64,000 nt of DNA from Burkholderia sp. SRS-46 (lineage in GTDB: Bacteria > Pseudomonadota > Gammaproteobacteria > Burkholderiales > Burkholderiaceae), in NCBI RefSeq assembly GCF_004343775.1, contig NZ_PTXL01000010.1, positions 1 to 64,000 of the forward strand. The letters run 5' to 3'. The position numbers were made by a program, and so were the translations under genes. Below are positions 17,701 through 27,189 of the stretch, piece by piece. Position 1 is the stretch's first letter, and each line of letters opens with the position of its first letter. The notes beneath the pieces are model-generated. The model was given only the letters and a program-made list of their open reading frames with translations. It did no database searches and was not told where the DNA came from.

Positions 17701-18377
17701 ATTGCCGTCTCGAAAATTCGGGCCAGAATCGCGCTGTCAACGTCGATGTAGCGCCGGGTATCGTCAATCGATTCATGACCCAGCAACAGCTGCACTTGCT
17801 CAATCGTCGCACCACGACCCAGCAACCGCGTCGCGAACGTGCGTCGCCCACTGTGACTGGAAGCCTTGAGCCCCGCTGCTTTGTAGAGGCTTGTCACGTA
17901 CGCTTGAAGAGAATCGGCTGCCCAGTAGTCCATCGGCTCGCCGTCAGCCGAGATTCGAATCTTGCGATTCAGCGCATACGGATAGCCCTTGCGGCTGAGG
18001 ATCAGCGGAAGGTCAGGCATCAGTCCACGAAAGCGAGACCTGTCGAGAGTAGTCCCCAACTCGTGCGCAACTCGGAACGCCAGGTACCGCTCGATCGCGT
18101 CGACCAGTTTGCGGGCCGAGAAATACACTGCGCGCTGGCGACAGCCCTTCGTAATTGCCGCTCGAAGAGAGACCTCCGTGCGGAGTGCACCACTGCGAAA
18201 CATGACGTCGGCCACCGTGATTTGCGCGACCTCGGTGATCCGCATGCCGACGCTCAGTCCAAGCAGCAGGATCACGGCATCGCGCGCTGGATGCCTGCTT
18301 GTCGCTTCAGTAACGCGCAGCAGATGACGGATCTGGCCGGGCGACAGAACGGCGGCTCGTTTCGGGGCGTTGGGCAT
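17697..18377 (-). CDS. Tyrosine recombinase/integrase, minimal type
   Basis: 226 residues made of little more than the catalytic domain. Visible active-site parts are R46 in LSVGMRITEV, HSGRR (175-179), LLLGHES and the nucleophile Tyr in DDTRRYIDVD. The basic segment AAITKGCRQRAVYF lies where the beta-hairpin Lys is expected. It lacks the long N-terminal SAM-like core-binding domain (only about 30 residues precede the catalytic part). Its stop overlaps the start of the small gene at 17700. It could mobilise the cassette or resolve plasmid multimers. No att site was identified. Confidence 0.85.
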   Translation of the reverse strand: MPNAPKRAAVLSPGQIRHLLRVTEATSRHPARDAVILLLGLSVGMRITEVAQITVADVMFRSGALRTEVSLRAAITKGCRQRAVYFSARKLVDAIERYLAFRVAHELGTTLDRSRFRGLMPDLPLILSRKGYPYALNRKIRISADGEPMDYWAADSLQAYVTSLYKAAGLKASSHSGRRTFATRLLGRGATIEQVQLLLGHESIDDTRRYIDVDSAILARIFETAI

Positions 18378-18542
18378 AATGGCTCTCTGAACGGGATGGA
18401 AATCGGGATCGTTCAGAGAGAAAACCGTGCAGGCTCTTTTTCAAGACTACCATGCCGTCCTACAAGGCAACCTCGGAAACTTCCGCATTATTGCGGCCGT
18501 CCGTTATCATTCCGCCGTATTGGAACAATTCGACGATTGATC

Positions 18543-18869
18543 GTGACCACTGAACTCCAGAATCTCCAGGCGCGGTTGCGCGAATTGAACGTCCGTCTTT
18601 TGGATGTAAAGAAAGACGAGAAGCAAGTGCTATTGGCAACTATTCAGGAGGGTGTTGCCCTCTATGGCATCACGGAAGAGGAGCTGCTGCGCGCGGCGGG
18701 CTTCCGGAAATCGCGCAAACGGCGGGCGCCAACGAAATACTACGACGCGTCGACCGGCAAGACGTGGTCCGGACATGGTCCGCGTCCGAAATGGCTGGAA
18801 GGGAAGAATCTTGACGCCTACCTGGTCGACCGAGCCGGGAAGCCGTGGTGGCCGGGCGAAGAAGCATAG
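18543..18869 (+). CDS. H-NS family nucleoid-associated protein
   Basis: 108 residues from the GTG at 18543 (VTTELQNLQARLRELNVRLL). The N-terminal coiled coil mediates oligomerisation (LDVKKDEKQVLLATIQEGVA). The C-terminal DNA-binding region has the signature KYYDASTGKTWSGHGPRPKW, followed by LEGKNLDAYLV. Plasmid-borne H-NS proteins silence AT-rich acquired genes and limit the fitness cost of the plasmid. The start has only a weak ribosome site. It lies divergent from the integrase, with the shared upstream region 18378-18542. Confidence 0.85.
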   Translation: MTTELQNLQARLRELNVRLLDVKKDEKQVLLATIQEGVALYGITEEELLRAAGFRKSRKRRAPTKYYDASTGKTWSGHGPRPKWLEGKNLDAYLVDRAGKPWWPGEEA

Positions 18870-18954
18870 GACAGCCGTTGACCGAAGCCGAGGCCGTGCG
18901 CGGCCATGCTGACGTGGCGCGAGCCGCACGGATTCAGAGCAGCGAGTCCTTGGC

Positions 18955-19155
18955 CTAGTTGTCCGTTCCGCCCGCATCGTGTCGGTTTGACGTGCCGGAT
19001 GCGGGACCAGCTTCCATCGCATTCGCCGGGAACAGCTGCAGCATCACGCGCGCGGCTTCGACGTTCGAAGTGGTCAGCCATTCCTCCCAGTCGTCGGGCC
19101 GCAAGATCACCACCGATCGCTTTTCGTCCCCCGGCTTGTGCATGCGCGACATGAG
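18955..19155 (-). pseudogene. C-terminal remnant of an SRAP (YedK-like) gene
   Basis: The frame reads MSRMHKPGDEKRSVVILRPD, then DWEEWLTTSNVEAARVML and QLFPANAME. The histidine-methionine segment followed by DWxxWL is the C-terminal end of SOS-response-associated peptidase proteins, which crosslink to abasic sites. The catalytic N-terminal Cys2 region is absent, so it is a broken scrap. Confidence 0.6.
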
Positions 19156-19350
19156 CGGGTGTTCAAGGGGATCTTTGCGCGGGCGGACGACCAGCTGGCG
19201 GTCACGTACCCAAACGCGGCCGCGGACCTGCGCCGCGCGAGCACGCACTGGCTGCGCCACACCTTAGCGACCCATGACTCAATGCCGGCGCCGACCAGGA
19301 GCTACTCAGCCACGCGAGCCTCGGCACTACCACGCGCTACAGTTGCTCGA
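19150..19350 (+). pseudogene. C-terminal remnant of a Burkholderia-type integrase
   Basis: FKGIFARADDQLAVTYPNAA, then ADLRRASTHWLRHTLATH, is the HxxR box of a tyrosine recombinase. After a frameshift near 19285 the next frame gives DQELLSHASLGTTTRYS, the H and Tyr boxes, followed by a stop. The N-terminal part is absent. It abuts the SRAP remnant tail to tail. The fragment is of the same broad family as the broken integrase at the left edge of the window. Confidence 0.65.
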
Positions 19351-19740
19351 CCTCCGTCTGCGCGCCATGAATCGCGAGATCGAGCTGACAACCGTCGGCG
19401 CCAACGTGGAATACCTTGTCGGCGGCCCGCACGACGGCATCGGCCTCCAATTCACGTCCGCTGTTTTGACCGCTGGGCGGTACTTGAACGAAGTTTTAAC
19501 TATTGTCGATACTTTTGCCGACCGATCATCCTACGTACATGCGCGAATTGCCATATGATCTGAGTTTGTCTTTTTCGACGAAGCGATTCGAATCACGACT
19601 CACGCGCAACGACTTAATTGGCACGCGAAGCGCAAAGGTGGTGAAAGAATATGTAACCAATTCGTCGCATTGTTTAATAATTGCAGTCGCGGTTCTGAGA
19701 GGGCAATAACGGCCGAGATTGCTTACCATGGGATGTCAGC
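19351..19740. other. Stretch upstream of vgrG with no clear gene
   Basis: An open frame at 19367-19558 (MNREIELTTVGANVEYLVGG, continuing to ARIAI) lacks a ribosome site and family resemblance. From about 19555 the sequence turns AT-rich and may hold the vgrG promoter, but no confident -35/-10 pair was found. Confidence 0.35.
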
Positions 19741-22248
19741 ATGAGCGGCGAAGTCTTGCTGAAGGCGCTGCGCGGCGGGCACGCGCAGTTCGAACGCATC
19801 GTCAAACTCGACACACCGCTCGGCGACGACTGGCTGGTGCCGCTGTACGTCAAGATTCAAGCGCGGCTGGGGCGGAATTTCGAGGTAATCGTCGACGCGT
19901 CATCGGTCGTCGGCGACAAGATCAAGCTCAACGCGCTGATGCTCCAACCCGTCACGCTCTGGATTCGCCAGACGGACGGCAGCTATCTGCCAATTCACGG
20001 CTACGTGCAGCAGGTTCGGCGCCTGGGAAGTGACGGATCGCTTTCATATTTCCAGCTCCGCTTCGCGTCCTGGTTGAGCTTCCTCAAGCTCAGCAGCGAC
20101 CGGCGAGATTGGCAGGAGACCCCGGGCTGGCAGATCCTGACCGACGTGCTGAATAAATATCCGCAGGCATCCGGCCACTACGGGCTGGAGCTGCGCGGTG
20201 CGATTCGCTCGTATTCGCACCGCGTGCAGTGGGAAACGGACTGGAACTTCGTGCACCGAAGCCTGGAAGAGATCGGTGTGTTTCCGCGCTTCGACTTTGC
20301 GAAAGACGGCAAGTCGCACAAGGTCGTCATGATGGACGACCTCTATTTCGGGCCGTCGCTGCCGAATCCGGAGATGAGGTTCAGTCATGCCGGGACCGAC
20401 GAGGATTTCGATGGACTCACCCAACTGAGTGAACAGCAAGACGCACAAAGCGCGACGCTGACGCTCGGCACAGCGGACTACAAGCGGCCGGATCTCGACA
20501 AACAGGTCGGCATGCCGGCGGCCGACCTCGAGGATTTGCCAGGTCAAGGTGAGGACTATCTCTATACCGGCTCGCAGTCTTGGGACGCATCCGACGTCGG
20601 CGAGCAGCTAGCTCGCATTCGCACCGAGGAATGGGCGTCCAGGTCGAAGCGCTATTTCGCGATCGGCAGCCCGCGCTACGCATTGCCCGGCTACTGGTTC
20701 AAGGTGTCGGGGCATCCCGTTCTCGACACGCAGCCGGAGGACGAGCGCGAGCTGTCGATCATCGCGAGCGACTGGCTGATCCAGAACAACCTGCCGGGCG
20801 TGGACGCGCTCACGCGGTTTCCGCGCAGCCTGCGCAGCGAAATCGAGCAGGTCCAGGCGGCCGGGACCGGCACGACCGTGCGTCATCGCGACGGCGGCGT
20901 TGGATTTTTCCACGTCGAGATCGAGGCCCAACGCCGCAAGACGCCGTTCCGCAGTCCGTTCGAGCACGAGAAGCCGGAGATGCACCTGCAGACGGCGATC
21001 GTCGTGACGGATAGCGACGACGAAATCCTCACCGACGATGGCAACCGCGTGCGGGTCCGCACATCGAACAGCCGGAACGATCGCAATACGAAGTCGACGA
21101 CGTGGATCCGCGCGGCAATGCCGGACGCCGGCGCAAAGCGTGGTGGCTACTTCCCGCTGCGCAAAGACGACCAGGTGCTTCTGGGATTCGTGAACGGCGA
21201 TTGCGACCGGCCGGTGATCATCTCGAGACTGCATGGGGGCGCGACGATGCCGGTATGGCATACGCACGGCTTGCTGTCCGGATTCCGGTCCCGTGAATAC
21301 GGCGGCGACGGTTTCAACCAGCTCGTCATGGACGACTCGAGCGGCCAGAACCGGGCGCACCTTTACTCGTCAAGCTACAGCTCCCACTTGCATCTGGGTT
21401 ACTTGATCGAGCAGTCCGACAACACGCGCGGCGCATTCGTCGGCAGCGGCTTCGATCTCAAGTCGGAGGCGCACGGTGCGATTCGGGCGGTACAAGGCCT
21501 GTCGATCTCGACCCATTCGGCCGCAGTGCAGCCGATGAACGTGTCGGCCGCGACTGATCAGCTCGCGGCTGCGGAAGCCGTGTTCGAGACAGTCTCGCAG
21601 GCGAGCGAAACGAACCGGGCCGAGAGCCTGCAGGACGGCAGCGATGCGCTGAAGGCGTTTACCGAGATGACGCAGGGCAGCGTTCCGGGCGTCACGAAAG
21701 GTGGTCGCACGGCAGGCGGGGGAACGGGAAGTGCCAACGGCTTTGCGAAGCCGGCCATGCTGCTGTCGAGTCCGGCAGGTGTCGGGATCTCCAGCCAGCA
21801 GTCGCTTCACGCCTCGGCGAATCAACAGGTCAACCTGGTGTCGGGCAGGAACGTCAACGTTGCGGCCGGGAAGTCGCTTCTCGCCAGCGTCATGGACAAG
21901 ATCAGCCTGTACGCTCAAAACCTCGGGATCAAGATCTTCGCGACCAAAGGCCCTGTCGAGATCCAGGCTCAGAACGATGCGCTGACGATGCTCGCGCAAC
22001 AGGACATCATGATCGAGAGCGCGTCCGGACGGATGGTTCTGCGAGCGGAAAAGGAACTGATTCTGAATGTCGGCGGTTCGTATATCAAGATCACGCCGAA
22101 CATGATCGAGAACGGGACGTCGGGTCAGATTCTCGAGAAATGCGCATCGTGGGACAAGCCCGGTGCGTCGACCATGACGTTGCGCGATCCGTTGAACGGC
22201 ACGCCCGTGTCCAAGCACGGCGGTTACGCGGACGATTTTTCCGGTTGA
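19741..22248 (+). CDS. vgrG: Type VI secretion tip protein VgrG
   Basis: 835 residues. The N-terminal gp27-like part (about 1-400) contains GYVQQVRRLGSDGSLSYFQL and WQILTDVLNKYP. The OB-fold gp5-like part follows (IVVTDSDDEILTDDGNRVRV, then WIRAAMPDAGAKRGGYFPLR and DQVLLGFVNGDCDRPVI). The C-terminal DUF2345 beta-helix is at about 640-800 (VNVAAGKSLLASVMDKISLY, LNVGGSYIKITPNMIENGT). VgrG trimers form the puncturing tip of the T6SS and carry effectors. There are no structural tss genes here, so this is an orphan module relying on a chromosomal T6SS. The effector gene follows after 53 bases. Confidence 0.95.
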   Translation: MSGEVLLKALRGGHAQFERIVKLDTPLGDDWLVPLYVKIQARLGRNFEVIVDASSVVGDKIKLNALMLQPVTLWIRQTDGSYLPIHGYVQQVRRLGSDGSLSYFQLRFASWLSFLKLSSDRRDWQETPGWQILTDVLNKYPQASGHYGLELRGAIRSYSHRVQWETDWNFVHRSLEEIGVFPRFDFAKDGKSHKVVMMDDLYFGPSLPNPEMRFSHAGTDEDFDGLTQLSEQQDAQSATLTLGTADYKRPDLDKQVGMPAADLEDLPGQGEDYLYTGSQSWDASDVGEQLARIRTEEWASRSKRYFAIGSPRYALPGYWFKVSGHPVLDTQPEDERELSIIASDWLIQNNLPGVDALTRFPRSLRSEIEQVQAAGTGTTVRHRDGGVGFFHVEIEAQRRKTPFRSPFEHEKPEMHLQTAIVVTDSDDEILTDDGNRVRVRTSNSRNDRNTKSTTWIRAAMPDAGAKRGGYFPLRKDDQVLLGFVNGDCDRPVIISRLHGGATMPVWHTHGLLSGFRSREYGGDGFNQLVMDDSSGQNRAHLYSSSYSSHLHLGYLIEQSDNTRGAFVGSGFDLKSEAHGAIRAVQGLSISTHSAAVQPMNVSAATDQLAAAEAVFETVSQASETNRAESLQDGSDALKAFTEMTQGSVPGVTKGGRTAGGGTGSANGFAKPAMLLSSPAGVGISSQQSLHASANQQVNLVSGRNVNVAAGKSLLASVMDKISLYAQNLGIKIFATKGPVEIQAQNDALTMLAQQDIMIESASGRMVLRAEKELILNVGGSYIKITPNMIENGTSGQILEKCASWDKPGASTMTLRDPLNGTPVSKHGGYADDFSG

Positions 22249-22301
22249 TCCGGATTCGGCCCGCACCAGAAGCACGATAACGACTTGCGATTCTAATTGC
22301 C

Positions 22302-25300
22302 ATGACGGACAAGCATCCTCCCCAACAACCACCGAAGAAACCTGAGCCCGACGCTAAGCCCGCGTATACGCCTCTTGCATGGAGCTATCCGTTTTCGCCC
22401 GCGACCAAGGAAAGCGCGGTGCCGGATGCCACGGATCCCATGACCTATATGAAGGTGCTTGCGACCGCTGAGGATGGTTTTTATCCGCTGGGAGCCAGCG
22501 GCATCTGGCATGGCGGCATTCACTTCGGTCAAAAGACCGGCGAGGCACTGAAACAGGACGAGGGCGTACGCGCGATCGCCACCGGGGAGATCGTCGCTTA
22601 CCGGCTCGACAACGAGTGCCCCACGTTGGCGTACCAGGACAAGCGCAACGCGTTGTATTCGCGGGGCTTTGTGCTGATTCGCCATACCCTGCAATTGCCG
22701 CCGGCTCCGAAAAAGCCGGACCCGGCTCCTGCACCCTCGAATGCGCCACCCACATCGCCCGCGTCGGGCGCCAATGGGACACCGCCGGCACCGGCCTCTG
22801 CGCCAGCCCCGGCGCAGGCTCCTGCGCCGTCCAGTCCGCCTCCCGATGAAACGCTGACGTTTTTCAGTCTGTACATGCATACGCTCGACTGGAAAACGTA
22901 TAAGGCGGCGCTTGATCAGCCCAAAACGGAAAACGCGGATTCCAAGGCGCCGCGGCTCAAGCCTCTTCCGTACTGGGAAGCTGACCGCTCGTATCGAGCG
23001 TTGAAGCCGAACAAGCAGGACCTTCCTAAACCGAAGCCGATCAATCCCGATGCGCTCGGCGACGGTCCGTCGCAGCCGCAACAAGGTGCGGATGATGCGC
23101 TGCCGGAGCCCGTATCGGGTGTTCGGGTTCGTATTATCCCGAACGGCAAGCTCCTCGGTTTGCTACCCGAGGGGACGGAACTCACCGTGAACGAGGCCGA
23201 TAACGGTGGCCGCAAGGGGTGGGTGAAGATCACGAAGATCATTAAAGGTGATCCGGTGGGCCCAGTTGTAGGTCAACCACCGGATGTGCAGTTGAAGTAC
23301 AGCTACGTGTTTCTTTCGGAGCTGGAGCCGATTCCTCAGTCCGGCCCCGTCGATAAGGTGGTCGTGCTCAAGAAGCCTTACCCCGTCAAGGCGGGAGACG
23401 TTGTCGCGCATTTCGGGCAATACCAGCGCTACAGGGAAGCGAAGCTCACTCCTCCGGTACCGAGTCGGCCATTGCTGCATCTTGAAGTCTTTGCCGGCTC
23501 GGATCTTCCGGCGTTCATCGCCAAGAGTCAGGCACGCGCGAAGGAGCTGCCGGATACAGACAAGCCGTTTCTGGAAATTCTGGCGGGCGCAAAACTCGTG
23601 ACGAAAGTTCCGGATCCGGATTTCACCCTCGAGCAGACGGGTTTGAAGTTGGTACCTGTCAGCGATCCGAAATCGCGATGGGTCAAGGTGCAGCCCAAGA
23701 CCGTAAAAATGCCTGCTGCGCAGCCGGAACCAGCCGGGCCGGCCGGAAAGGGGAAGAAGCGCAAGGAGAAGCCACAGAAAAAGCAGGCGCCGATCGAGAC
23801 GCCGACCGGTAGCCCGTTCTGGGTCGACAGCAGCCTGGGCCTGGTCAATCAAATGACGACGGCGCCCGTCAAGGGCTGGAAAAGCTTTCCGCTGAAGGTC
23901 AGCCAGGCGGACGGGCCCGAAGCGGACTTCCGCAACGTGCTCCGGGTGGTCGATCTCGACAAGGAGGGGCCGCAAAGCTTGGCGCGAGAAGACAAGGACG
24001 CCAGCGGAAAAACGAAACGCTGGTGGAACGTAACAGTCGGCACGAAAGAGGGCGGAACCCGTCAGGGATGGGTGCGCGAGCAGGATCATCCGAACGTGAA
24101 GCTGTGCAGCCCGTGGGACTGGCCCGGGTTCGATCTCGTCGACAACAGTTCGACGAAAATGGTCGACATGTTCAAGCGTTATCTGTTCGTCGCTGGCCTG
24201 GCCATGGGAGACGATCAAGACAACTTCAAGCCGAGTGCGGATGCATTGGCCACCAGCGAGCTCATCCAGAAACTCGAAATGGCCATTGATGTTAATCACG
24301 ACGGCAAGGTAACCGCAGCGGAATTGGCGGATGCGCAGACAAAGCAATGGCTGGCCGAGGCGATCTCGCACATGGTTGTGAAGAGCGAGAGCGAATGGGG
24401 CGGTAACATGGGGAAGTGGGACGACATCACGCCTCATATGAAGCTCGTGCCGTGGAAGTGGGTCAACGAGATGGAGCGGATCAAGAAGCTGCAGTGGTGG
24501 GAAGAGGTGCAAGGGATTGACGCGAAGATTCTTCCGAAAGAGCCGAAGCCGTGGCATTTTCATCCAATCGGGTTGATTGGAAATTTCGCGGCATCAGGCT
24601 CATGCAATTGCATAAACGTCGATGAGTTTTGTAAGCGATATGCGGATCAACATCCGACTGAATTTGGCTGGTTCGAAGGCAGCAAACATGTGACATTGCC
24701 ACCAATGAATCCCCAGTCGGTCAAGAGCCTGCATGATCTCGTGACCGAAATGATGAAGCAATATCCCACCCACTTCAAGGAATGTAAAACAGAGTACCTT
24801 GCATATATGCTGGCAACGGCTCGAATTGAATCGTACGACTGGCATACCCAGCATTTCTTCTCTCCGATATGCGAAGGAATTTCGTATGATAAAGCGGAGA
24901 CCGATTATGGAGTCGGCCCTAACGCAACGGCGGCACACAAAAAACGGGCTATCGCCAACGGAAACACTGAGGCCGGCGATGGGTATAAGTACCGAGGGCG
25001 CGGACTGGTTCAGCTTACATGGAAAATCGGATACAATAAATTTAAGGAAATAGCCGGCGCCGATATTGTCGCGAATCCTGATTTGGTTTTGGATTTGCCT
25101 GTCGCGGTTAGGATTATGATGATTGGAATGAGGGACGGGATGTTTAGAGGGGGGAATTCACTCTCAACCCATCTCGATGGGGCTAAGCCTGACTATTACC
25201 ATGCTCGCTACATTATTAATGGCGACAGTCCGGCGGGGTCTGGTCACCCCGACAAGGCTGAGCAATTCCAATTTTATGCGGAAAAATTTGAGAAGCTTAT

Positions 25301-25316
25301 CAGGGAAACCAAATGA
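22302..25316 (+). CDS. Multidomain T6SS effector with GH19/lysozyme-like C-terminus
   Basis: 1004 residues. An M23-like but degenerate peptidase fold is suggested by WHGGIHFGQ (about 69-77) and LLHLEVFAG (about 390-398). A Pro/Ala-rich loop is at about 130-180. An SH3b-like segment (VSGVRVRIIPNGKLLGLLPE) starts near 267. An EF-hand (DVNHDGKVTAAEL) lies near 663. From about 827 the sequence follows GH19 chitinase/endolysin enzymes: YMLATARIESYDWHTQHFF with the likely catalytic Glu, then YKYRGRGLVQLTWKIGYNKF. GH19 domains cut glycan strands of peptidoglycan. Its position behind vgrG and the 4-base overlap with an exported protein gene mark it as an effector with its immunity partner. Confidence 0.85.
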   Translation: MTDKHPPQQPPKKPEPDAKPAYTPLAWSYPFSPATKESAVPDATDPMTYMKVLATAEDGFYPLGASGIWHGGIHFGQKTGEALKQDEGVRAIATGEIVAYRLDNECPTLAYQDKRNALYSRGFVLIRHTLQLPPAPKKPDPAPAPSNAPPTSPASGANGTPPAPASAPAPAQAPAPSSPPPDETLTFFSLYMHTLDWKTYKAALDQPKTENADSKAPRLKPLPYWEADRSYRALKPNKQDLPKPKPINPDALGDGPSQPQQGADDALPEPVSGVRVRIIPNGKLLGLLPEGTELTVNEADNGGRKGWVKITKIIKGDPVGPVVGQPPDVQLKYSYVFLSELEPIPQSGPVDKVVVLKKPYPVKAGDVVAHFGQYQRYREAKLTPPVPSRPLLHLEVFAGSDLPAFIAKSQARAKELPDTDKPFLEILAGAKLVTKVPDPDFTLEQTGLKLVPVSDPKSRWVKVQPKTVKMPAAQPEPAGPAGKGKKRKEKPQKKQAPIETPTGSPFWVDSSLGLVNQMTTAPVKGWKSFPLKVSQADGPEADFRNVLRVVDLDKEGPQSLAREDKDASGKTKRWWNVTVGTKEGGTRQGWVREQDHPNVKLCSPWDWPGFDLVDNSSTKMVDMFKRYLFVAGLAMGDDQDNFKPSADALATSELIQKLEMAIDVNHDGKVTAAELADAQTKQWLAEAISHMVVKSESEWGGNMGKWDDITPHMKLVPWKWVNEMERIKKLQWWEEVQGIDAKILPKEPKPWHFHPIGLIGNFAASGSCNCINVDEFCKRYADQHPTEFGWFEGSKHVTLPPMNPQSVKSLHDLVTEMMKQYPTHFKECKTEYLAYMLATARIESYDWHTQHFFSPICEGISYDKAETDYGVGPNATAAHKKRAIANGNTEAGDGYKYRGRGLVQLTWKIGYNKFKEIAGADIVANPDLVLDLPVAVRIMMIGMRDGMFRGGNSLSTHLDGAKPDYYHARYIINGDSPAGSGHPDKAEQFQFYAEKFEKLIRETK

Positions 25317-26260
25317 TCGCTAAGTTCATCTTTGGAGCGTGCCTCGCGTCAGCATTGACGTCGAATGCAATCGCGGGCAGCTATCAAATTCCCCAGCTGG
25401 AAGTTTGTGATGCGAATTCATCCGGGAAGCATTGCCCTGTCCAACTGGATAGCAATGGGTATCTAGTCGATAGCGCTAGTGGGACTCGATTGTCTGCGGA
25501 TCCCGACTTCAAGGGATCTGTGAATGACGCAACGCTCTATGAGAGCATGACAGGTTTGGTTTTGGAATACAGTAATGCATCGTCATCAAAAAACTGGGTC
25601 GTTTTGATTTTCTCATACAAGAATGGCGCATTGCATGCGAAAAATTACATCTCACTTTCTAAGGAGGTGCTCGCGAATGGTGAGCGCTGGGTTGGGCAAA
25701 GTTGTCGTGGTGATGTTGCCCTGACCCGAGAAAAGACCGTTCTAGCGAGCGCCTTCAAGGCTTTGTGCAATGGAAGCGTAAATAATACTTCACCAACGCC
25801 ACCTAACACATCGGCGGTCAGAATTGCGAATCAGGCGGGGCTTGTTGTGACAGTGCCGGCGTACAATGCGGATACTAGAGTTTGGTCCGCGGCAACGTAC
25901 GCATTTCCTTCCAATGACACGCCCGACGCAAGTGCATTACTTTGTCTTTCCGGTTGCAAGGAAGATCCGGCACGCCGGCATCTTGGTGGATGGATTGGAA
26001 GGGATTTTTGGATCGACGCATCCTTGCCTGAGGGCGAGAATGGCGCAATCGATGGAGGTTACATGTATCTGAAGAAAAAGACGCCGATTTCAATTAAAGG
26101 GTCGGCGGCCGGCGGGAATATAAATTTGACGGAGTACTCGAGTCCAGGGAATAGGCCTGTCGCGACTTTTGCGGGCAAGAAATTCGATAACGCATACGTT
26201 GGGACCTGGGTATCAAAGAATAGGAAATATGACTTTTTCCTGGGGACAATACTTTACTAA
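25313..26260 (+). CDS. Exported protein, candidate immunity to the GH19 effector
   Basis: 315 residues with a signal peptide (MIAKFIFGACLASALTSNAI, cleaved after AG). Its ATG overlaps the effector stop (ATGA), so the two are translated together, as is usual for effector/immunity pairs. The mature protein is periplasmic, the compartment where a peptidoglycan hydrolase would act. It contains paired cysteines (QLEVCDANSSGKHCPV, LLCLSGCKED) that may form disulfides. Base composition is clearly lower in GC than vgrG, pointing to separate acquisition of the effector 3' end and its immunity gene. No known domain is recognised. Confidence 0.7.
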   Translation: MIAKFIFGACLASALTSNAIAGSYQIPQLEVCDANSSGKHCPVQLDSNGYLVDSASGTRLSADPDFKGSVNDATLYESMTGLVLEYSNASSSKNWVVLIFSYKNGALHAKNYISLSKEVLANGERWVGQSCRGDVALTREKTVLASAFKALCNGSVNNTSPTPPNTSAVRIANQAGLVVTVPAYNADTRVWSAATYAFPSNDTPDASALLCLSGCKEDPARRHLGGWIGRDFWIDASLPEGENGAIDGGYMYLKKKTPISIKGSAAGGNINLTEYSSPGNRPVATFAGKKFDNAYVGTWVSKNRKYDFFLGTILY

Positions 26261-26270
26261 CTATTCCGCC

Positions 26271-26522
26271 ATGATTGATCTCGTTCGCATCGGCGACAAT
26301 ACCGACCATGGCGGGAAAGTCGAAACAGGTTCCACGAACATGCGTTTCGACGGCCGCTATGTCGCTCGCAAGGGCGATCACGTGTCATGCCCGCAGCATC
26401 CCGATGTGTCGCCCAACCTCATCGAGGAAGGCGACTCGACGATGACGGATGACGGCATCCCGATTGCCCGGCACGGGCATCGGGCGACATGCGGTTGTCA
26501 CCTCATTTCTAGCCTTATCTGA
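26271..26522 (+). CDS. PAAR-domain T6SS spike tip protein
   Basis: 83 residues starting MIDLVRIGDNTDHGGKVETG. The repeated PAAR-type motifs are visible (IGDNTDHGGKV, VARKGDHVSCPQHP, IARHGHRATCGC), with the Cys/His residues that hold the zinc at the tip. PAAR proteins sharpen the VgrG trimer. The start at 26271 was chosen because it begins the domain; a longer in-frame version would overlap the immunity gene. It closes the VgrG-effector-immunity-PAAR module. Confidence 0.9.
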   Translation: MIDLVRIGDNTDHGGKVETGSTNMRFDGRYVARKGDHVSCPQHPDVSPNLIEEGDSTMTDDGIPIARHGHRATCGCHLISSLI

Positions 26523-26698
26523 AAGAGCCGGGTAGTTAGGGCGATTTCGTGCGTGACGAACGCACACGAAATCGCCATCTTGCGACTGCCGCGCGGCCAG
26601 CTCGGGTCAGGTGGCAAGACGTCGCAACGCTGGCACGATCCCACTATGACGGTGACTGAGGCGCCGGCCAAGGCCAGCGTCCCGATCGCTTTGCCTCA

Positions 26699-26971
26699 TC
26701 AGGTCGACATCTCGTGCTGTCCGTCGAGATCGTCGGGTGTGCTTGAGTCGGATTCGGTGACCAACTCCCGATGGAGCCTGACGGCCGCCACCGGCGAGTC
26801 GACGACGGCATGGAGAGACGTTCCATCCCACAGCTCGACGGTCCACTTATCGCGCACGCGGCAGACAGCGATCGTCCAGCCGCTGCGATGCGAATAGCCG
26901 TAATCGCTGACCACTGTCCATCCGAGTGCGACCATCGTTTCGCGCTGCTCGAGCATCGGCGCCGTGGTCAT
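26699..26971 (-). CDS. Hypothetical protein
   Basis: 90 residues, with the coherent part MVALGWTVVSDYGYSHRSGW, then CRVRDKWTVELWDGTSLHAV. Soluble, Trp-rich, no signal. Its start overlaps the stop of the gene upstream by four bases (ATGA), which supports real translation. Family not recognised. Confidence 0.5.
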   Translation of the reverse strand: MTTAPMLEQRETMVALGWTVVSDYGYSHRSGWTIAVCRVRDKWTVELWDGTSLHAVVDSPVAAVRLHRELVTESDSSTPDDLDGQHEMST

Positions 26972-27084
26972 GCTCGACTCCCGGTTGTACGGGCCAGGTG
27001 CGCGTGCATGCTAGCTGACTCGTACAACGGCTGCGCGAAGGCACCGCGATCGCGAACGTCGACCACTCGAATCAGATTGTCCAT
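26968..27084 (-). CDS. 38-residue hypothetical protein
   Basis: MDNLIRVVDVRDRGAFAQPL, ending MHAHLARTTGSRA, with GGAGAACGGA directly before the ATG. It overlaps the next gene by ATGA, so the two form a coupled pair. Too short for a family call. Confidence 0.5.
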   Translation of the reverse strand: MDNLIRVVDVRDRGAFAQPLYESASMHAHLARTTGSRA

Positions 27085-27189
27085 TCCGTTCTCCGCACCG
27101 TCCGGCGGCCATTGCGACCGGAACACTGTATATATATCAGGGGTCCGGGCGGTACGCAAGATCCTGCCGGACGTCGCACCTGCGGCATC

